64,000 nt of DNA, from contig JBLWSY010000003.1 of NCBI GenBank assembly GCA_048270425.1, positions 195,093 to 259,092 of the forward strand, in the 5' to 3' direction. This document shows, one piece after another, positions 26,903 to 36,412 of the stretch (position 1 is the stretch's first letter; each line of letters opens with the position of its first letter). The position numbers were made by a program, and so were the translations under genes. This DNA comes from Oceanospirillum sp048270425 (GTDB lineage Bacteria > Pseudomonadota > Gammaproteobacteria > Pseudomonadales > Halomonadaceae). Below the pieces are notes generated by a model that was not told where the DNA came from, ran no database searches, and saw nothing but the letters and a program-made list of their open reading frames with translations.

Positions 26903-28183
26903 TTGAACGACACCCCCCTTGGCATCTTATTTGGACTGTTAGCCTTTCTGATTATCTGTTCCGGCTTCTTCTCAAGCTCTGAGACCGGCATGATGTCCCT
27001 TAACCGCTATCGGTTGAGCCACAAAGCGAAAAATCGCGACAAAGGGGCGCTGCGTGTCAGCCGCCTGCTGGAACGCCCGGATCGTCTGATCGGCGTTATT
27101 CTGATCGGTAATAACTTTGTTAATATTCTTGCTTCTGCAATTGCAACTGTCATTGCTGTTCGCCTCTATGGTGATGCCGGTATTGCTATTGCAACCGCCT
27201 TGCTGACACTGGTCATCCTTATTTTTGCAGAGGTGACGCCTAAAACACTGGCGGCAATCCACCCGGAACGCGTCGCTTACCCGGCATCACTGCTACTGAC
27301 GCCCCTGCTGAAGCTCATGTACCCGTTTGTCTTCATGGTGAACGCCATTACCAATGGTCTACTGAAAGTGATGGGCGTTAATCAGAATGACAGCAGCAAT
27401 GATCAGCTGACACCGGAAGAGCTGCGCACCGTTGTGCTGGAAGCGGGCGCTATGATTCCCCGCCGCCACAAAACCATGCTACTGAGCATTCTGGATCTGG
27501 AGTCCATGACAGTGAACGACATTATGATTCCCCGTCATGAGATTCAGGGTATCAACCTTGATGACCCGATTGAGTCCATTATTGAGCAACTGCAAAGCTG
27601 CGAACACACTCGCCTGATTCTTTACAAAGGTGATGTGAACAATGTTCTGGGCATTCTGCATATGCGAAATGCATCTCGCTTTATGGCTCGCCAGATGCCG
27701 ACCAAAGAGGACCTGCTGGCAGAAGCCCGCGAGCCCTACTTTATTCCGGAAACCACACCGCTGCAGACTCAGCTGCTGAACTTTCAGCGCCTGAAACGTC
27801 GTATCGGCATTGTTGTAGACGAATACGGTGATGTTCTGGGTATTGTGACGCTGGAAGATATTCTGGAAGAGATTGTTGGTGACTTCACTTCACCGATGAG
27901 CGGTCACAATGATGAGATCAAACCGGATGGCAACGGCAACTTTGAAGTGGAAGGTGCTGCCAGTATCCGTGATATCAACAAGACTCTCGACTGGGCACTG
28001 CCGGTTGATGGCCCTAAGACCCTGAACGGCCTGATTATTGAGCATCTGGAAGCAATTCCGGAAGCACCGGTTTGCCTGAGCTTTGGCCCCTATCAGCTGG
28101 AAACACTGGAGATCAGTGGCAACTTTGTACACAAGGTGCGCTGCAAGGAGATCAAAAAGGGTAAGAAAAAGCGCAGCGTTTAA
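26903..28183 (+). CDS. yfjD: CNNM/CorC-type transporter, HlyC/CorC family (YfjD)
   Basis: The 426-residue membrane protein has an N-terminal DUF21/CNNM domain (about 1-190, three to four membrane segments with FFSSSETGMMSLNRYRLSHKAK and TPKTLAAIHPERVAYP). A CBS pair (about 195-330; MIPRHEIQGIN, VDEYGDVLGIVTLEDILEEIVG) and a C-terminal CorC_HlyC domain follow. The family is linked to Mg2+ or Na+-dependent Mg2+ efflux. It starts with TTG at 26903 with only a weak ribosome site, so expression may be modest. The E. coli homologue is also next to ypjD. Confidence 0.88.
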   Translation: MNDTPLGILFGLLAFLIICSGFFSSSETGMMSLNRYRLSHKAKNRDKGALRVSRLLERPDRLIGVILIGNNFVNILASAIATVIAVRLYGDAGIAIATALLTLVILIFAEVTPKTLAAIHPERVAYPASLLLTPLLKLMYPFVFMVNAITNGLLKVMGVNQNDSSNDQLTPEELRTVVLEAGAMIPRRHKTMLLSILDLESMTVNDIMIPRHEIQGINLDDPIESIIEQLQSCEHTRLILYKGDVNNVLGILHMRNASRFMARQMPTKEDLLAEAREPYFIPETTPLQTQLLNFQRLKRRIGIVVDEYGDVLGIVTLEDILEEIVGDFTSPMSGHNDEIKPDGNGNFEVEGAASIRDINKTLDWALPVDGPKTLNGLIIEHLEAIPEAPVCLSFGPYQLETLEISGNFVHKVRCKEIKKGKKKRSV

Positions 28184-28210
28184 CCGGCTCTTTCTCTTTT
28201 TATCAGACCT

Positions 28211-29308
28211 TCAATCAGCCGCTACAAAGCGGCTGATTGCGTTATAGGCCTGCTGACAGACATCAGGCACCAGAGATTCCAGATTCAGGAAAGCATGCAG
28301 CATCTGCTCGTAACAGACGCCCTCGACATCCACTCCCGCTTCAACCAACTTTTCGAAAAAATAACCCGCCTCATCTCTCAGGGGATCATAGCCAGCACTC
28401 ATCAGCAGAGTCTTAGGAAAATAAGCAGGCACTGTCATATCAAGAGGCGAAATAGAAAGCGGATCAGCCTTACCCTGAAGATACTGCTCAAAATACCAGC
28501 GCATTCTCTCTTCAGTCAGAAAATAGCCCTCAGAAAACGCCTGTATCGAATCGGCCCGCATACGGTAATCAAGACTTGGATAAAGTAGAACCAAGGCCTC
28601 GGGATACCCCGGCAGAGTTTCCGGTTGCTGAAGGCACAGCGTTGCAGCCATGGCAGCGCCTCCTGAATCTCCCATCATCACAATCCGAATATTCGCGGGC
28701 AACTGAAAGGAATCCAGCACCTCAGGCAGACGCGCCATCAGCTCCGCTACGCTTTCAATACCTGCAGGCCAGGGATTTTCCGGAGCCAACGGATAATCCA
28801 TCGCTAAAACTGCCTGTCCGGTATTTTCCGCCAATCTTCGACAGATAGGATCATAAACCTCAATACTGCCTGCCATATGGCCGCCACCATGAATAAAGAG
28901 CAGCAGCATGTCAGGCTTTTCCACCGCCTGATACAGCCTGAGCGGCAGGGGTAAGCGAGGTATCTCTGCCAGCTCCTCTGCCTCAAGAATACGGTCTTCC
29001 ACACGGAGAAGCTCAGGCCCAGCAGAGACAAATCGTGCGGTAATATTCGCCAAAGCCTGACGGGCACTTTCTGGTGTTGCCACTTTCTTTTCCGCAGGAA
29101 GACTCGCTAAAAGCGCATTAAACTGCTGACGCCAGTTTTCAAGCGCAGGGTGAAGCGGCGATAAAGCATCCGACGAAAAGTCAGTCAGAGATATTGAAAC
29201 CACGTCCGAAGCTGTCACATTCGATGCAGCTGAACAGGTTTCTGATAAAAGGTTTGAGCCCTTAGATGACATGCGTGATGTCGTCATTGATATCTTGTTT
29301 GAAGGCAT
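28211..29308 (-). CDS. Alpha/beta hydrolase, hormone-sensitive-lipase family
   Basis: The 365-residue hydrolase has the oxyanion motif HGGGH near residue 142, the nucleophile GDSGGAAMA near 213, the acid in SAGYDPLRDEA near 306 and the catalytic His in MLHAFLN near 340. These identify an esterase/lipase of the HSL (GDXG) family acting on small acyl esters. The first 60 residues are Ser/Thr-rich with no signal peptide and no family similarity, so one of the later Met codons may be the true start. Substrate cannot be deduced. It is convergent with yfjD. Confidence 0.85.
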   Translation of the reverse strand: MPSNKISMTTSRMSSKGSNLLSETCSAASNVTASDVVSISLTDFSSDALSPLHPALENWRQQFNALLASLPAEKKVATPESARQALANITARFVSAGPELLRVEDRILEAEELAEIPRLPLPLRLYQAVEKPDMLLLFIHGGGHMAGSIEVYDPICRRLAENTGQAVLAMDYPLAPENPWPAGIESVAELMARLPEVLDSFQLPANIRIVMMGDSGGAAMAATLCLQQPETLPGYPEALVLLYPSLDYRMRADSIQAFSEGYFLTEERMRWYFEQYLQGKADPLSISPLDMTVPAYFPKTLLMSAGYDPLRDEAGYFFEKLVEAGVDVEGVCYEQMLHAFLNLESLVPDVCQQAYNAISRFVAAD

Positions 29309-29513
29309 AATACATCCCTGTGAATAATGGCTGGCACCGTTTTAAAAGAGTCGCGCTTCAGAATAGCCTAATTCCATTAGCCAAATCCTCCGGTAAAAGC
29401 CAGGATGCTCTGATTTCCCGCGTTTTTAATGCGGTTTATAAGCATCAGCTGACTATACTATTCCGTTTTCCTTTACAATCCGATTAAGGACTTCAGATCA
29501 CAAGGCAAGATTC

Positions 29514-30509
29514 ATGACCTCAAATCACCTTCGCAATCGCTGTTTTCAGCTACTTGATGGCGAGCAAGCGTTCAGCCTTAAAGGCAAGCTGATCAATGGC
29601 TTTATCATCGCACTGATTGTCCTGAATGTAACCGGCGTAATCCTGGAAACAGTACCGGAAATTGGCAAAGTTTATGCGGGCTATTTCTATGCACTTGAAC
29701 TTTTCTCCGTCGCCGTTTTTACCGTCGAGTATCTGGTACGTGTCTGGATCAGCGCCGAAAACCCGAAATTTGGCCCCGGTATTAAAGGCAAACTGCGCTA
29801 TATTTTCTCGCCAATCGCCCTGATCGATCTGATTGTCATTATCCCATTCTACCTGTCACTCTTTATCAGTATCGACCTGCGCTACCTCAGACTGTTACGA
29901 CTACTGCGACTGTTAAAACTATCTCACTATATCCGCAGCATGGATATTTTTCTTAAAGTAGTGACATCAGAACTGGCCTCCCTGGCCTCTGCAGTATTTG
30001 CCGTTTTAGTTCTGGTTGTGCTTGCGGCCTGCGTGATGTTTGCACTGGAACACAAGGCTCAGCCTGATGCCTTCAAAAGTGTTCTCGATGCCATCTGGTG
30101 GGCGGTAGTGACACTTACAACGGTGGGTTATGGTGATATCACCCCCGTAACAGCGGGCGGTAAGATCCTGGCCATTATGATTATGCTTTTAGGTGTCGGC
30201 ACGGTAGCGCTGCCAGCAGGTATGCTGGCAGCGCGTTTCTCCGAAGAGCTGCAAAACCGCAAATCAGCCATGACTGCCGAAGTCGTCAATGCCCTTGAAG
30301 ACGGCCACCTCAGTGAGGCCGAAAAACACGCCTTAGCGCGACTCAGCCAGCAGTTCGGTATCTCAGAAGAAGACCTGAACCAGATTATCCGCAACAAAAC
30401 CTTAGAACTGGGCCATCAGATGCATTGCCCCCATTGCGGTAACAGTCTATTTGACGCACCAGTTAACGGCCCTAAAAACCTTACTCCGGACCTGCCAAAA
30501 GAACCTTAG
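29514..30509 (+). CDS. Voltage-gated-type potassium channel with zinc-ribbon tail
   Basis: The 331 residues hold six membrane segments: S1 at about 28-48, S2 at 59-79, S3 at 100-120, an S4 with repeated Arg (LRYLRLLRLLRLLKLSHY), S5 and S6. The selectivity filter TTVGYGDITP is near residue 204. The cytoplasmic C-terminus has a short helical region and ends with CPHCGNSLF, a single CxxC that could bind zinc in an oligomer. It is two bases from the DUF72 gene, so they are probably cotranscribed. Physiological role is likely K+ flux or osmotic balance. Confidence 0.88.
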   Translation: MTSNHLRNRCFQLLDGEQAFSLKGKLINGFIIALIVLNVTGVILETVPEIGKVYAGYFYALELFSVAVFTVEYLVRVWISAENPKFGPGIKGKLRYIFSPIALIDLIVIIPFYLSLFISIDLRYLRLLRLLRLLKLSHYIRSMDIFLKVVTSELASLASAVFAVLVLVVLAACVMFALEHKAQPDAFKSVLDAIWWAVVTLTTVGYGDITPVTAGGKILAIMIMLLGVGTVALPAGMLAARFSEELQNRKSAMTAEVVNALEDGHLSEAEKHALARLSQQFGISEEDLNQIIRNKTLELGHQMHCPHCGNSLFDAPVNGPKNLTPDLPKEP

Positions 30510-30511
30510 CT

Positions 30512-31381
30512 ATGACGGCCATCGCAAAATGCTATATCGGCTTATCCCAGTGGAATCACAAACATTGGCAACAGGGGCCTTTGGCAGGTAGTAGCCAGCA
30601 ATCCACCTTAAGCCGATACAGCCGTTACTTCTCCTCCGTTGAAGGCAATACCAGCTTTTACGGCCTGCCGGAAGCTCAGACCGTGCGTGACTGGTACAGC
30701 CAGACACCAGAGCATTTTCGCTTCTGCTTTAAACTGCCCCGCTCTATTACCCATGATCGCCTGCTACAAGTGCCGCACGAAGTGCTGATGACAGCTCTTG
30801 AGCGTTTTTCGTTACTGCAGGAAAAACTCGGCATGATCTTTCTGCAGCTGCCAGATGCCTTCGGGCCAGAGCACTTTGGGGTTTTGCAGCAGTTTGTCGG
30901 CATGCTGCCAAAGGAGATGAACTTCAGTCTTGAGGTGCGTCACCGCGGCTTTTTCAATAAAGATGAGACGGAACGTCTGCTGAACGCCTTGCTGATGGAA
31001 CACGGCATCAACCGGATTCAGTTTGATACCCGGGCGCTGTTCAAAAATCCGGCAGATGATGAAGACACGCTGGAAGCGCTGAAAGCCAAACCCAACCTGC
31101 CCCTGCATGTGATCGCCACCGGACAGAATCCTATGGTGCGTTTTATTACCGCCAAAGACTGGCAAGACACCCTGCACTACCTCAAGCCCTGGATCGGTAA
31201 GGTCGCCCAGTGGATCAGGGAAGGCCGCACGCCCTATATGTTTCTGCATACCCCGAGCAACAGCCATGCACCGGAAGTGGCGGCTTATTTTGCCGAGCAA
31301 CTGAATCAGGTCATCCCCAACGCGGCCCTATTCAGCCACTGGCCGGACGCACCAGAGCAACGGCAAGAGTCGCTGTTTTAA
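30512..31381 (+). CDS. DUF72 family protein
   Basis: A TIM-barrel-like DUF72 protein of 289 residues with the family features YIGLSQWNHKHW, the strand FRFCFKLPRSITHD, and LEVRHRGFFN. The function of the family is not firmly known; homologues are YecE-like. There is no good ribosome site before the ATG, which lies two bases after the channel gene stop, so translation is probably coupled. Confidence 0.88.
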   Translation: MTAIAKCYIGLSQWNHKHWQQGPLAGSSQQSTLSRYSRYFSSVEGNTSFYGLPEAQTVRDWYSQTPEHFRFCFKLPRSITHDRLLQVPHEVLMTALERFSLLQEKLGMIFLQLPDAFGPEHFGVLQQFVGMLPKEMNFSLEVRHRGFFNKDETERLLNALLMEHGINRIQFDTRALFKNPADDEDTLEALKAKPNLPLHVIATGQNPMVRFITAKDWQDTLHYLKPWIGKVAQWIREGRTPYMFLHTPSNSHAPEVAAYFAEQLNQVIPNAALFSHWPDAPEQRQESLF

Positions 31382-31459
31382 ATCTCAAGCCAAAATGGTG
31401 CAAATAGCGCCAAATAACCCTAAGAAAGCCTGAAAGCAGGCACATGACAAGGAAGAACA

Positions 31460-32143
31460 ATGAGCAATATTTCCGACGGCCTAAGTTCCGATTTAACTTG
31501 CGATTTTGACTACCCATCCACTTTAGAGCTCGGCTTACTCAGAACATACATTGAGAATATTGATATAACGGTAGAAGCGAGCTGCCAAAACTTTAGAGAA
31601 ACTGAATACAGAAAACATCAATCTTCATGTGAACGGGACGAATACTTCACCGGACAGCATATTGAATATGTTGCACATGAGCACTTACCAAATATTATTA
31701 AAAAACCTTTGGTGATAACCTGCTGGAGTCAGCTGGAGTCCTTGTGTAAATCTTACATAGCTTACGCTCATAAAAAAGGTGCAAAAGATCTCTCCGACCT
31801 TGAAAAAGAAGGGGTCATAAAGGAAAAAAACAGTGCATTTATAAAATGGGCCAAATTCTTCAAACATGAGCTTGATCTGGACTTAAAGCCAATCATCGCG
31901 CAACGTGTCGACGAATTAAATGTTGTCAGGAATTGCATAGCCCATGCCTCTGGCAATGTGCTTGCGATGCATAAAGCAGCAGACCAAACCAAGATTTTTA
32001 CCATAGCTAAAAAAGGTATCGGGCTGGAAATTGACGTACTTGATACAATCATCATACACACTGATTTTTTGCTGTGGTCTCTTGATGTTGTCGAATCAGT
32101 TATTCATCCTTTTGACGCGGCCTTCAAAGCGAAATACAGATAA
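31460..32143 (+). CDS. Orphan HEPN-like protein (putative RNase)
   Basis: The 227-residue protein is not recognised as a named family. Near residue 156 it has ELNVVRNCIAHASG, which contains the R-x4-H motif of HEPN ribonuclease-type domains, surrounded by helical sequence (EYRKH..., IITCWSQLESLCKS). Lys/Asn content and AT richness are higher than in neighbours, suggesting acquisition. No antitoxin-like MNT gene is next to it. The ATG has AAGGA seven bases upstream. It could be a defence or toxin-type nuclease or only a HEPN-fold protein without activity. Confidence 0.6.
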   Translation: MSNISDGLSSDLTCDFDYPSTLELGLLRTYIENIDITVEASCQNFRETEYRKHQSSCERDEYFTGQHIEYVAHEHLPNIIKKPLVITCWSQLESLCKSYIAYAHKKGAKDLSDLEKEGVIKEKNSAFIKWAKFFKHELDLDLKPIIAQRVDELNVVRNCIAHASGNVLAMHKAADQTKIFTIAKKGIGLEIDVLDTIIIHTDFLLWSLDVVESVIHPFDAAFKAKYR

Positions 32144-32163
32144 TCACCGACTTTCAAAACGCA

Positions 32164-32189
32164 AAAAAGGCAGCCGAAGCTGCCTTTTT
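32164..32189. terminator. Bidirectional terminator between the HEPN gene and purL
   Basis: AAAAAGGCAGC / GCTGCCTTTTT with loop CGAA has T-tracts on both strands. It ends the plus-strand gene at 32143 and purL on the minus strand. Confidence 0.85.
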
Positions 32190-32210
32190 ATCACGCTATG
32201 AGGTCAGGTA

Positions 32211-35200
32211 TTAACCGACCCAAACGCGTGCGTTGCGGAACATACGCATCCAGGCACCATCCTCACTCCACTCATCCGGAGCCCAGGAGTTGGTAACGGC
32301 ACGGTAAACACGCTCAGGGTGCGGCATCATGATGGTCACACGGCCATCAGTGGTGGTCACACCGGTAACACCTGCAGGAGAACCGTTCGGGTTCGCCGGA
32401 TAGGTTTCCGTTACCTTGCCGTAGTTGTCCACGTAGCGCAGTGCCAGGTTGCCGCTGTCCAGCAGAGCATCCAGATGTGCTTCGCTGGTGAATTCCGCGT
32501 GACCTTCACCGTGCGCTACGGCGATCGGCATACGGGAACCCGCCATACCCTGCAGGAACACAGACGGGCTGTCCTGAACCTCAACCATACAAACACGGGC
32601 TTCAAACTGCTCAGACTGGTTGCGAACAAAGTGCGGCCAGTGCTCAGCACCCGGAATCAGCTCGTGCAGGTTAGACAGCATCTGACAGCCATTACATACG
32701 CCCAGCGCGAAGGTATCTTCACGGTGGAAGAAGTTCTTGAACTGCTCGCGAGCGGTAGCGTTGAACAGAATGCTCTTCGCCCAACCTTCACCGGCACCCA
32801 GAACGTCACCATAAGAGAAGCCGCCACAAGCCACCAGACCACGGAACTGATCCAGCGTGACACGACCTTCCAGAATGTCGCTCATGTGCACGTCAACCGC
32901 AGCAAAACCGGCACGATCAAAGGCGGCTGCCATTTCGATCTGACCGTTAACACCCTGCTCACGCACAATCGCCACTTTCGGACGGTTGCCGGAAGCGATC
33001 AGAGGTGCCGCGATATCTTCGTTAACGTCATAAGTCAGTTCAGCGTGCAGACCCGGATTGGTGGAATCCAGCAGGCCGTCGAACTCTTCCAGTGCGCAGT
33101 CTGCGTTGTCACGCAGCGCCTGAATGCGGTAGCTGGTTTCGCTCCACTTACGCTGGTAGTTCACACGGGCATTTTCCAGAACCGCTTCACCGTCAAAAGT
33201 GAAACGTACCCAGTCTTCGTCGTTCAGCTCGCCGATAACCGCTACGCAGTCACCAAGACCTGCCGCCTGGAACTGAGCCAGCACTTCTTCAGAATCGTCA
33301 CGTTTGATCTGAACCACAGCACCCAGTTCTTCGTTGAACAGCGCGGCCAGTACGTCCTGATCCGAATCGCTGTCTGCGATCAGATCCAGTTTGATGTTCA
33401 GACCGGTATGACCAGCAAAAGACATCTCAACCAGCGTTGCGAACAGACCACCGTCGGAACGGTCATGGTAAGCCAGCAGCTTGCCATCCTGATTCAGACC
33501 CTGAATCACCGCAAAGAAGGCTTTCAGGTCTTCTGCATCATCCAGATCCGGGGCTTCGTTACCTACCTGATTGAATACCTGCGCCAGAGCGGAACCGCCC
33601 AGACGGTTTTTGCCACGACCCAGATCGATCAGCAGCAGGTCGGTATCACCTTTATCAGTTCGCAGTTCCGGAGTCAGGGTCTTACGGGCATCGCCTACAG
33701 GGGCAAAACCGGTAATGACCAGAGACAGCGGAGACGTTACCGCTTTCTCTTCACCGTTATCGTCCCAAACGGTACGCATAGACATGGAGTCCTTACCGAC
33801 CGGAATCGCGATACCAAGTTCAGGAGCCAGTTCCATACCCACCGCTTTTACGGTGTCGAACAGCGCCTGATTTTCGCCGTTGTGGCTTGCTGCAGACATC
33901 CAGTTAGCCGACAGTTTGATGTCGCCCATCTTGTTGATCTGAGCCGCAGCCAGGTTAGTAATGGTTTCACCAACCGCCATACGACCGGAAGCAGCCGGGT
34001 TAATCAGCGCCAGCGGAGTACGCTCGCCCATCGCCATCGCTTCACCTGTGGTGGCGTCCTGAGTGGTGGTGGTTACCGCTACGTCAGCAACCGGCACCTG
34101 CCAAGGACCTACCATCTGGTCACGGGCCACCATACCAGTAATGGAACGGTCACCAATTGTGATCAGGAAGTTTTTGCTGGCAACGGTCGGCAGCTGCAGA
34201 ACGCGCTTAGCGGCTTCTTTAAGCTCAACACCTTCCAGCTTCAGCTCAGGCAGCTCAGGATTTACGCGGTTAAATTCGCGGTGCATCTTAGGTGGCTTGC
34301 CGAACAGAACGCTCATCGGCAGATCAACCGGCTCATTGCTGAACACAGTATCGTGAACCGTCAGGTGCATCTCTTCTGTGGCTTCACCCACAACGGCAAA
34401 CGGGCAGCGCTCACGGGCACAGATCGCTTCGAAACGCTCCAGATTCTCAGGAGAAACGGCCATTACATAGCGCTCCTGAGATTCGTTACACCAGATTTCC
34501 AACGGGCTCATGCCCGGCTCGTCATTCAGTACTTTACGCAGATCGAACTGACCGCCACGCTCGCCATCTTTAACCAGCTCAGGCAGGGCGTTGGACAGAC
34601 CGCCAGCACCTACGTCGTGGATAAAGCTGATCGGGTTTTTGTCACCCAGCTGCCAGCACTGGTCGATCACTTCCTGACAGCGACGCTCCATCTCAGGGTT
34701 TTCACGCTGTACAGAAGCAAAGTCCAGATCTTCAGAACTGGCACCGGTCGCCATAGAAGAGGCTGCACCACCGCCCAAACCGATCAGCATGGCAGGGCCA
34801 CCCAGAACGATCAGCTTGGCACCAACTTCGATCTCGCCTTTCTCAACGTGGTCGGCGCGGATATTACCCATACCACCGGCCAGCATGATCGGCTTGTGAT
34901 AACCCCACATCTCGTTGCCGTTCACACCGGTTGCTTCCTGTTCAAACGTACGGAAGTAACCGTTCAGGTTCGGACGACCAAATTCATTGTTAAACGCCGC
35001 ACCACCCAGAGGACCTTCGATCATGATATCCAGCGCAGAAACGATACGCGCAGGCTTGCCATAACCACCTTCCCAAGGCTGCTTGAATTTCGGAATGTTC
35101 AGGTTAGAGACGGTGAAGCCGGTCAGACCCGCTTTTGGCTTGGAACCACGACCCGTCGCCCCCTCATCACGAATCTCACCACCGGAACCGGTAGCTGCAC

Positions 35201-36116
35201 CCGGGAAAGGTGCAATCGCAGTTGGGTGGTTATGGGTTTCCACCTTCATCAGCAGGTGAACCGGCTCGTGGTGTTTGGCGTATTCTTTTGTATCAGGGTT
35301 CGGGAAGAAGCGGTTGGCTTCATGGCCCACGATCACAGAGGCGTTGTCTTTATAAGCAGACAGAACATCAGTCGGGCTCTGCTCATAGGTATTCTTGATC
35401 ATGCCGAACAGGGATTTCTCCTGCTGCTCGCCATCAATCGTCCAGCTGGCGTTGAAGATCTTGTGACGACAGTGCTCAGAGTTGGCTTGGGCAAACATCA
35501 TCAGCTCAACGTCATTCGGGTTACGACCCAGATCGATGAAACTTTGTACCAGATAGTCGATCTCATCTTCCGCCAGAGCAAGACCCAGAGACAGGTTCGC
35601 TTCTTCCAGAGCAGGACGACCACGACCCAGAATGTCCACTGAGGTCATCGGACGGGGCTGTTCGTGACTGAACAGTGCAGATGCCAGATCCAGCTCAGCC
35701 AATACGGCCTGAGTCATACGATCGTGCAGCAGATCTTTGATCACAGCCAGATCGGTTTCCGAAGCATTCGGCAGCTCAACGTAGTAAGCGATACCGCGCT
35801 CAATACGGCTGATCTCCTTCAGACCACAGTTATGGGCGATGTCGGTCGCTTTGGAAGACCACGGAGAGATAGTTCCCGGGCGCGGCACAACCAGAAACAG
35901 CGTGCCGGAAGGCTCCCGCAGTTCTGATTTAGGGCCGTAGCGCAGGACACGGTCCAGAACCGTTTGTTGCTCAGCGGTCAGATCAGCGGTCAGCTCTGCA
36001 AAGTGCATGAACTCAGCGTGTACATTCTGAACCGCTGGAACTGCTTCCTGTAAAGCAGATAGCAGCTTGCGGGTTCGGAAAGCAGAAAGGGCGGGCGCTC
36101 CACGCAATTTAAGCAT
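32211..36116 (-). CDS. purL: Phosphoribosylformylglycinamidine synthase
   Basis: Large-type FGAM synthase, step four of purine synthesis, converting FGAR plus glutamine and ATP to FGAM. The 1301 residues match the usual gammaproteobacterial length (about 1295). AIR-synthase-type domains carry ETHNHPTAIAPFPGAATGSGG near residue 291. The C-terminal glutaminase domain has the nucleophile GVCNGCQML and the His-Glu pair in PHPERVYRA. The ATG at 36116 (MLKLRGAPALSAFR) is the canonical start; the frame continues upstream without family sequence. A 13-bp palindrome AAACCCTGGGTTT lies in its promoter region at 36245-36257. Confidence 0.97.
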   Translation of the reverse strand: MLKLRGAPALSAFRTRKLLSALQEAVPAVQNVHAEFMHFAELTADLTAEQQTVLDRVLRYGPKSELREPSGTLFLVVPRPGTISPWSSKATDIAHNCGLKEISRIERGIAYYVELPNASETDLAVIKDLLHDRMTQAVLAELDLASALFSHEQPRPMTSVDILGRGRPALEEANLSLGLALAEDEIDYLVQSFIDLGRNPNDVELMMFAQANSEHCRHKIFNASWTIDGEQQEKSLFGMIKNTYEQSPTDVLSAYKDNASVIVGHEANRFFPNPDTKEYAKHHEPVHLLMKVETHNHPTAIAPFPGAATGSGGEIRDEGATGRGSKPKAGLTGFTVSNLNIPKFKQPWEGGYGKPARIVSALDIMIEGPLGGAAFNNEFGRPNLNGYFRTFEQEATGVNGNEMWGYHKPIMLAGGMGNIRADHVEKGEIEVGAKLIVLGGPAMLIGLGGGAASSMATGASSEDLDFASVQRENPEMERRCQEVIDQCWQLGDKNPISFIHDVGAGGLSNALPELVKDGERGGQFDLRKVLNDEPGMSPLEIWCNESQERYVMAVSPENLERFEAICARERCPFAVVGEATEEMHLTVHDTVFSNEPVDLPMSVLFGKPPKMHREFNRVNPELPELKLEGVELKEAAKRVLQLPTVASKNFLITIGDRSITGMVARDQMVGPWQVPVADVAVTTTTQDATTGEAMAMGERTPLALINPAASGRMAVGETITNLAAAQINKMGDIKLSANWMSAASHNGENQALFDTVKAVGMELAPELGIAIPVGKDSMSMRTVWDDNGEEKAVTSPLSLVITGFAPVGDARKTLTPELRTDKGDTDLLLIDLGRGKNRLGGSALAQVFNQVGNEAPDLDDAEDLKAFFAVIQGLNQDGKLLAYHDRSDGGLFATLVEMSFAGHTGLNIKLDLIADSDSDQDVLAALFNEELGAVVQIKRDDSEEVLAQFQAAGLGDCVAVIGELNDEDWVRFTFDGEAVLENARVNYQRKWSETSYRIQALRDNADCALEEFDGLLDSTNPGLHAELTYDVNEDIAAPLIASGNRPKVAIVREQGVNGQIEMAAAFDRAGFAAVDVHMSDILEGRVTLDQFRGLVACGGFSYGDVLGAGEGWAKSILFNATAREQFKNFFHREDTFALGVCNGCQMLSNLHELIPGAEHWPHFVRNQSEQFEARVCMVEVQDSPSVFLQGMAGSRMPIAVAHGEGHAEFTSEAHLDALLDSGNLALRYVDNYGKVTETYPANPNGSPAGVTGVTTTDGRVTIMMPHPERVYRAVTNSWAPDEWSEDGAWMRMFRNARVWVG

Positions 36117-36412
36117 GACGAAAAGAAGCCTCTTAAAAAAAATTCGGAAACCGGAACTTGTTCTACTATTTAAACAGGCGACAAAGATATAATTAAGTTG
36201 CACCGTTAAAAATGGCAGAAATGATGAGGGGGCTAATAATACTGCAAACCCTGGGTTTAAAGCCAATCTGAAGATGACTTTCTTGGCATATCACTTAACG
36301 GAGTGTCATTTTCAGCAAAAAAAATGCGACAATAGGTCTCTGTACATTCTTTTCCTCTGTGAGACAGTCGGTAATTCAGCGGTAATCGTCCCTACCGCAT
36401 CGATTACAGAAC

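Noticed and set aside
32319..35642. 1107-codon open frame antisense to purL
   Set aside because: It lies entirely opposite a well-conserved purL, has low-complexity composition typical of a shadow frame and shows no recognisable motif.
36245..36257. AAACCCTGGGTTT considered as a PurR operator of purL
   Set aside because: LacI-family sites such as PurR have an even, CG-centred symmetry; this one has odd symmetry with a T centre, so a PurR call is not supported.
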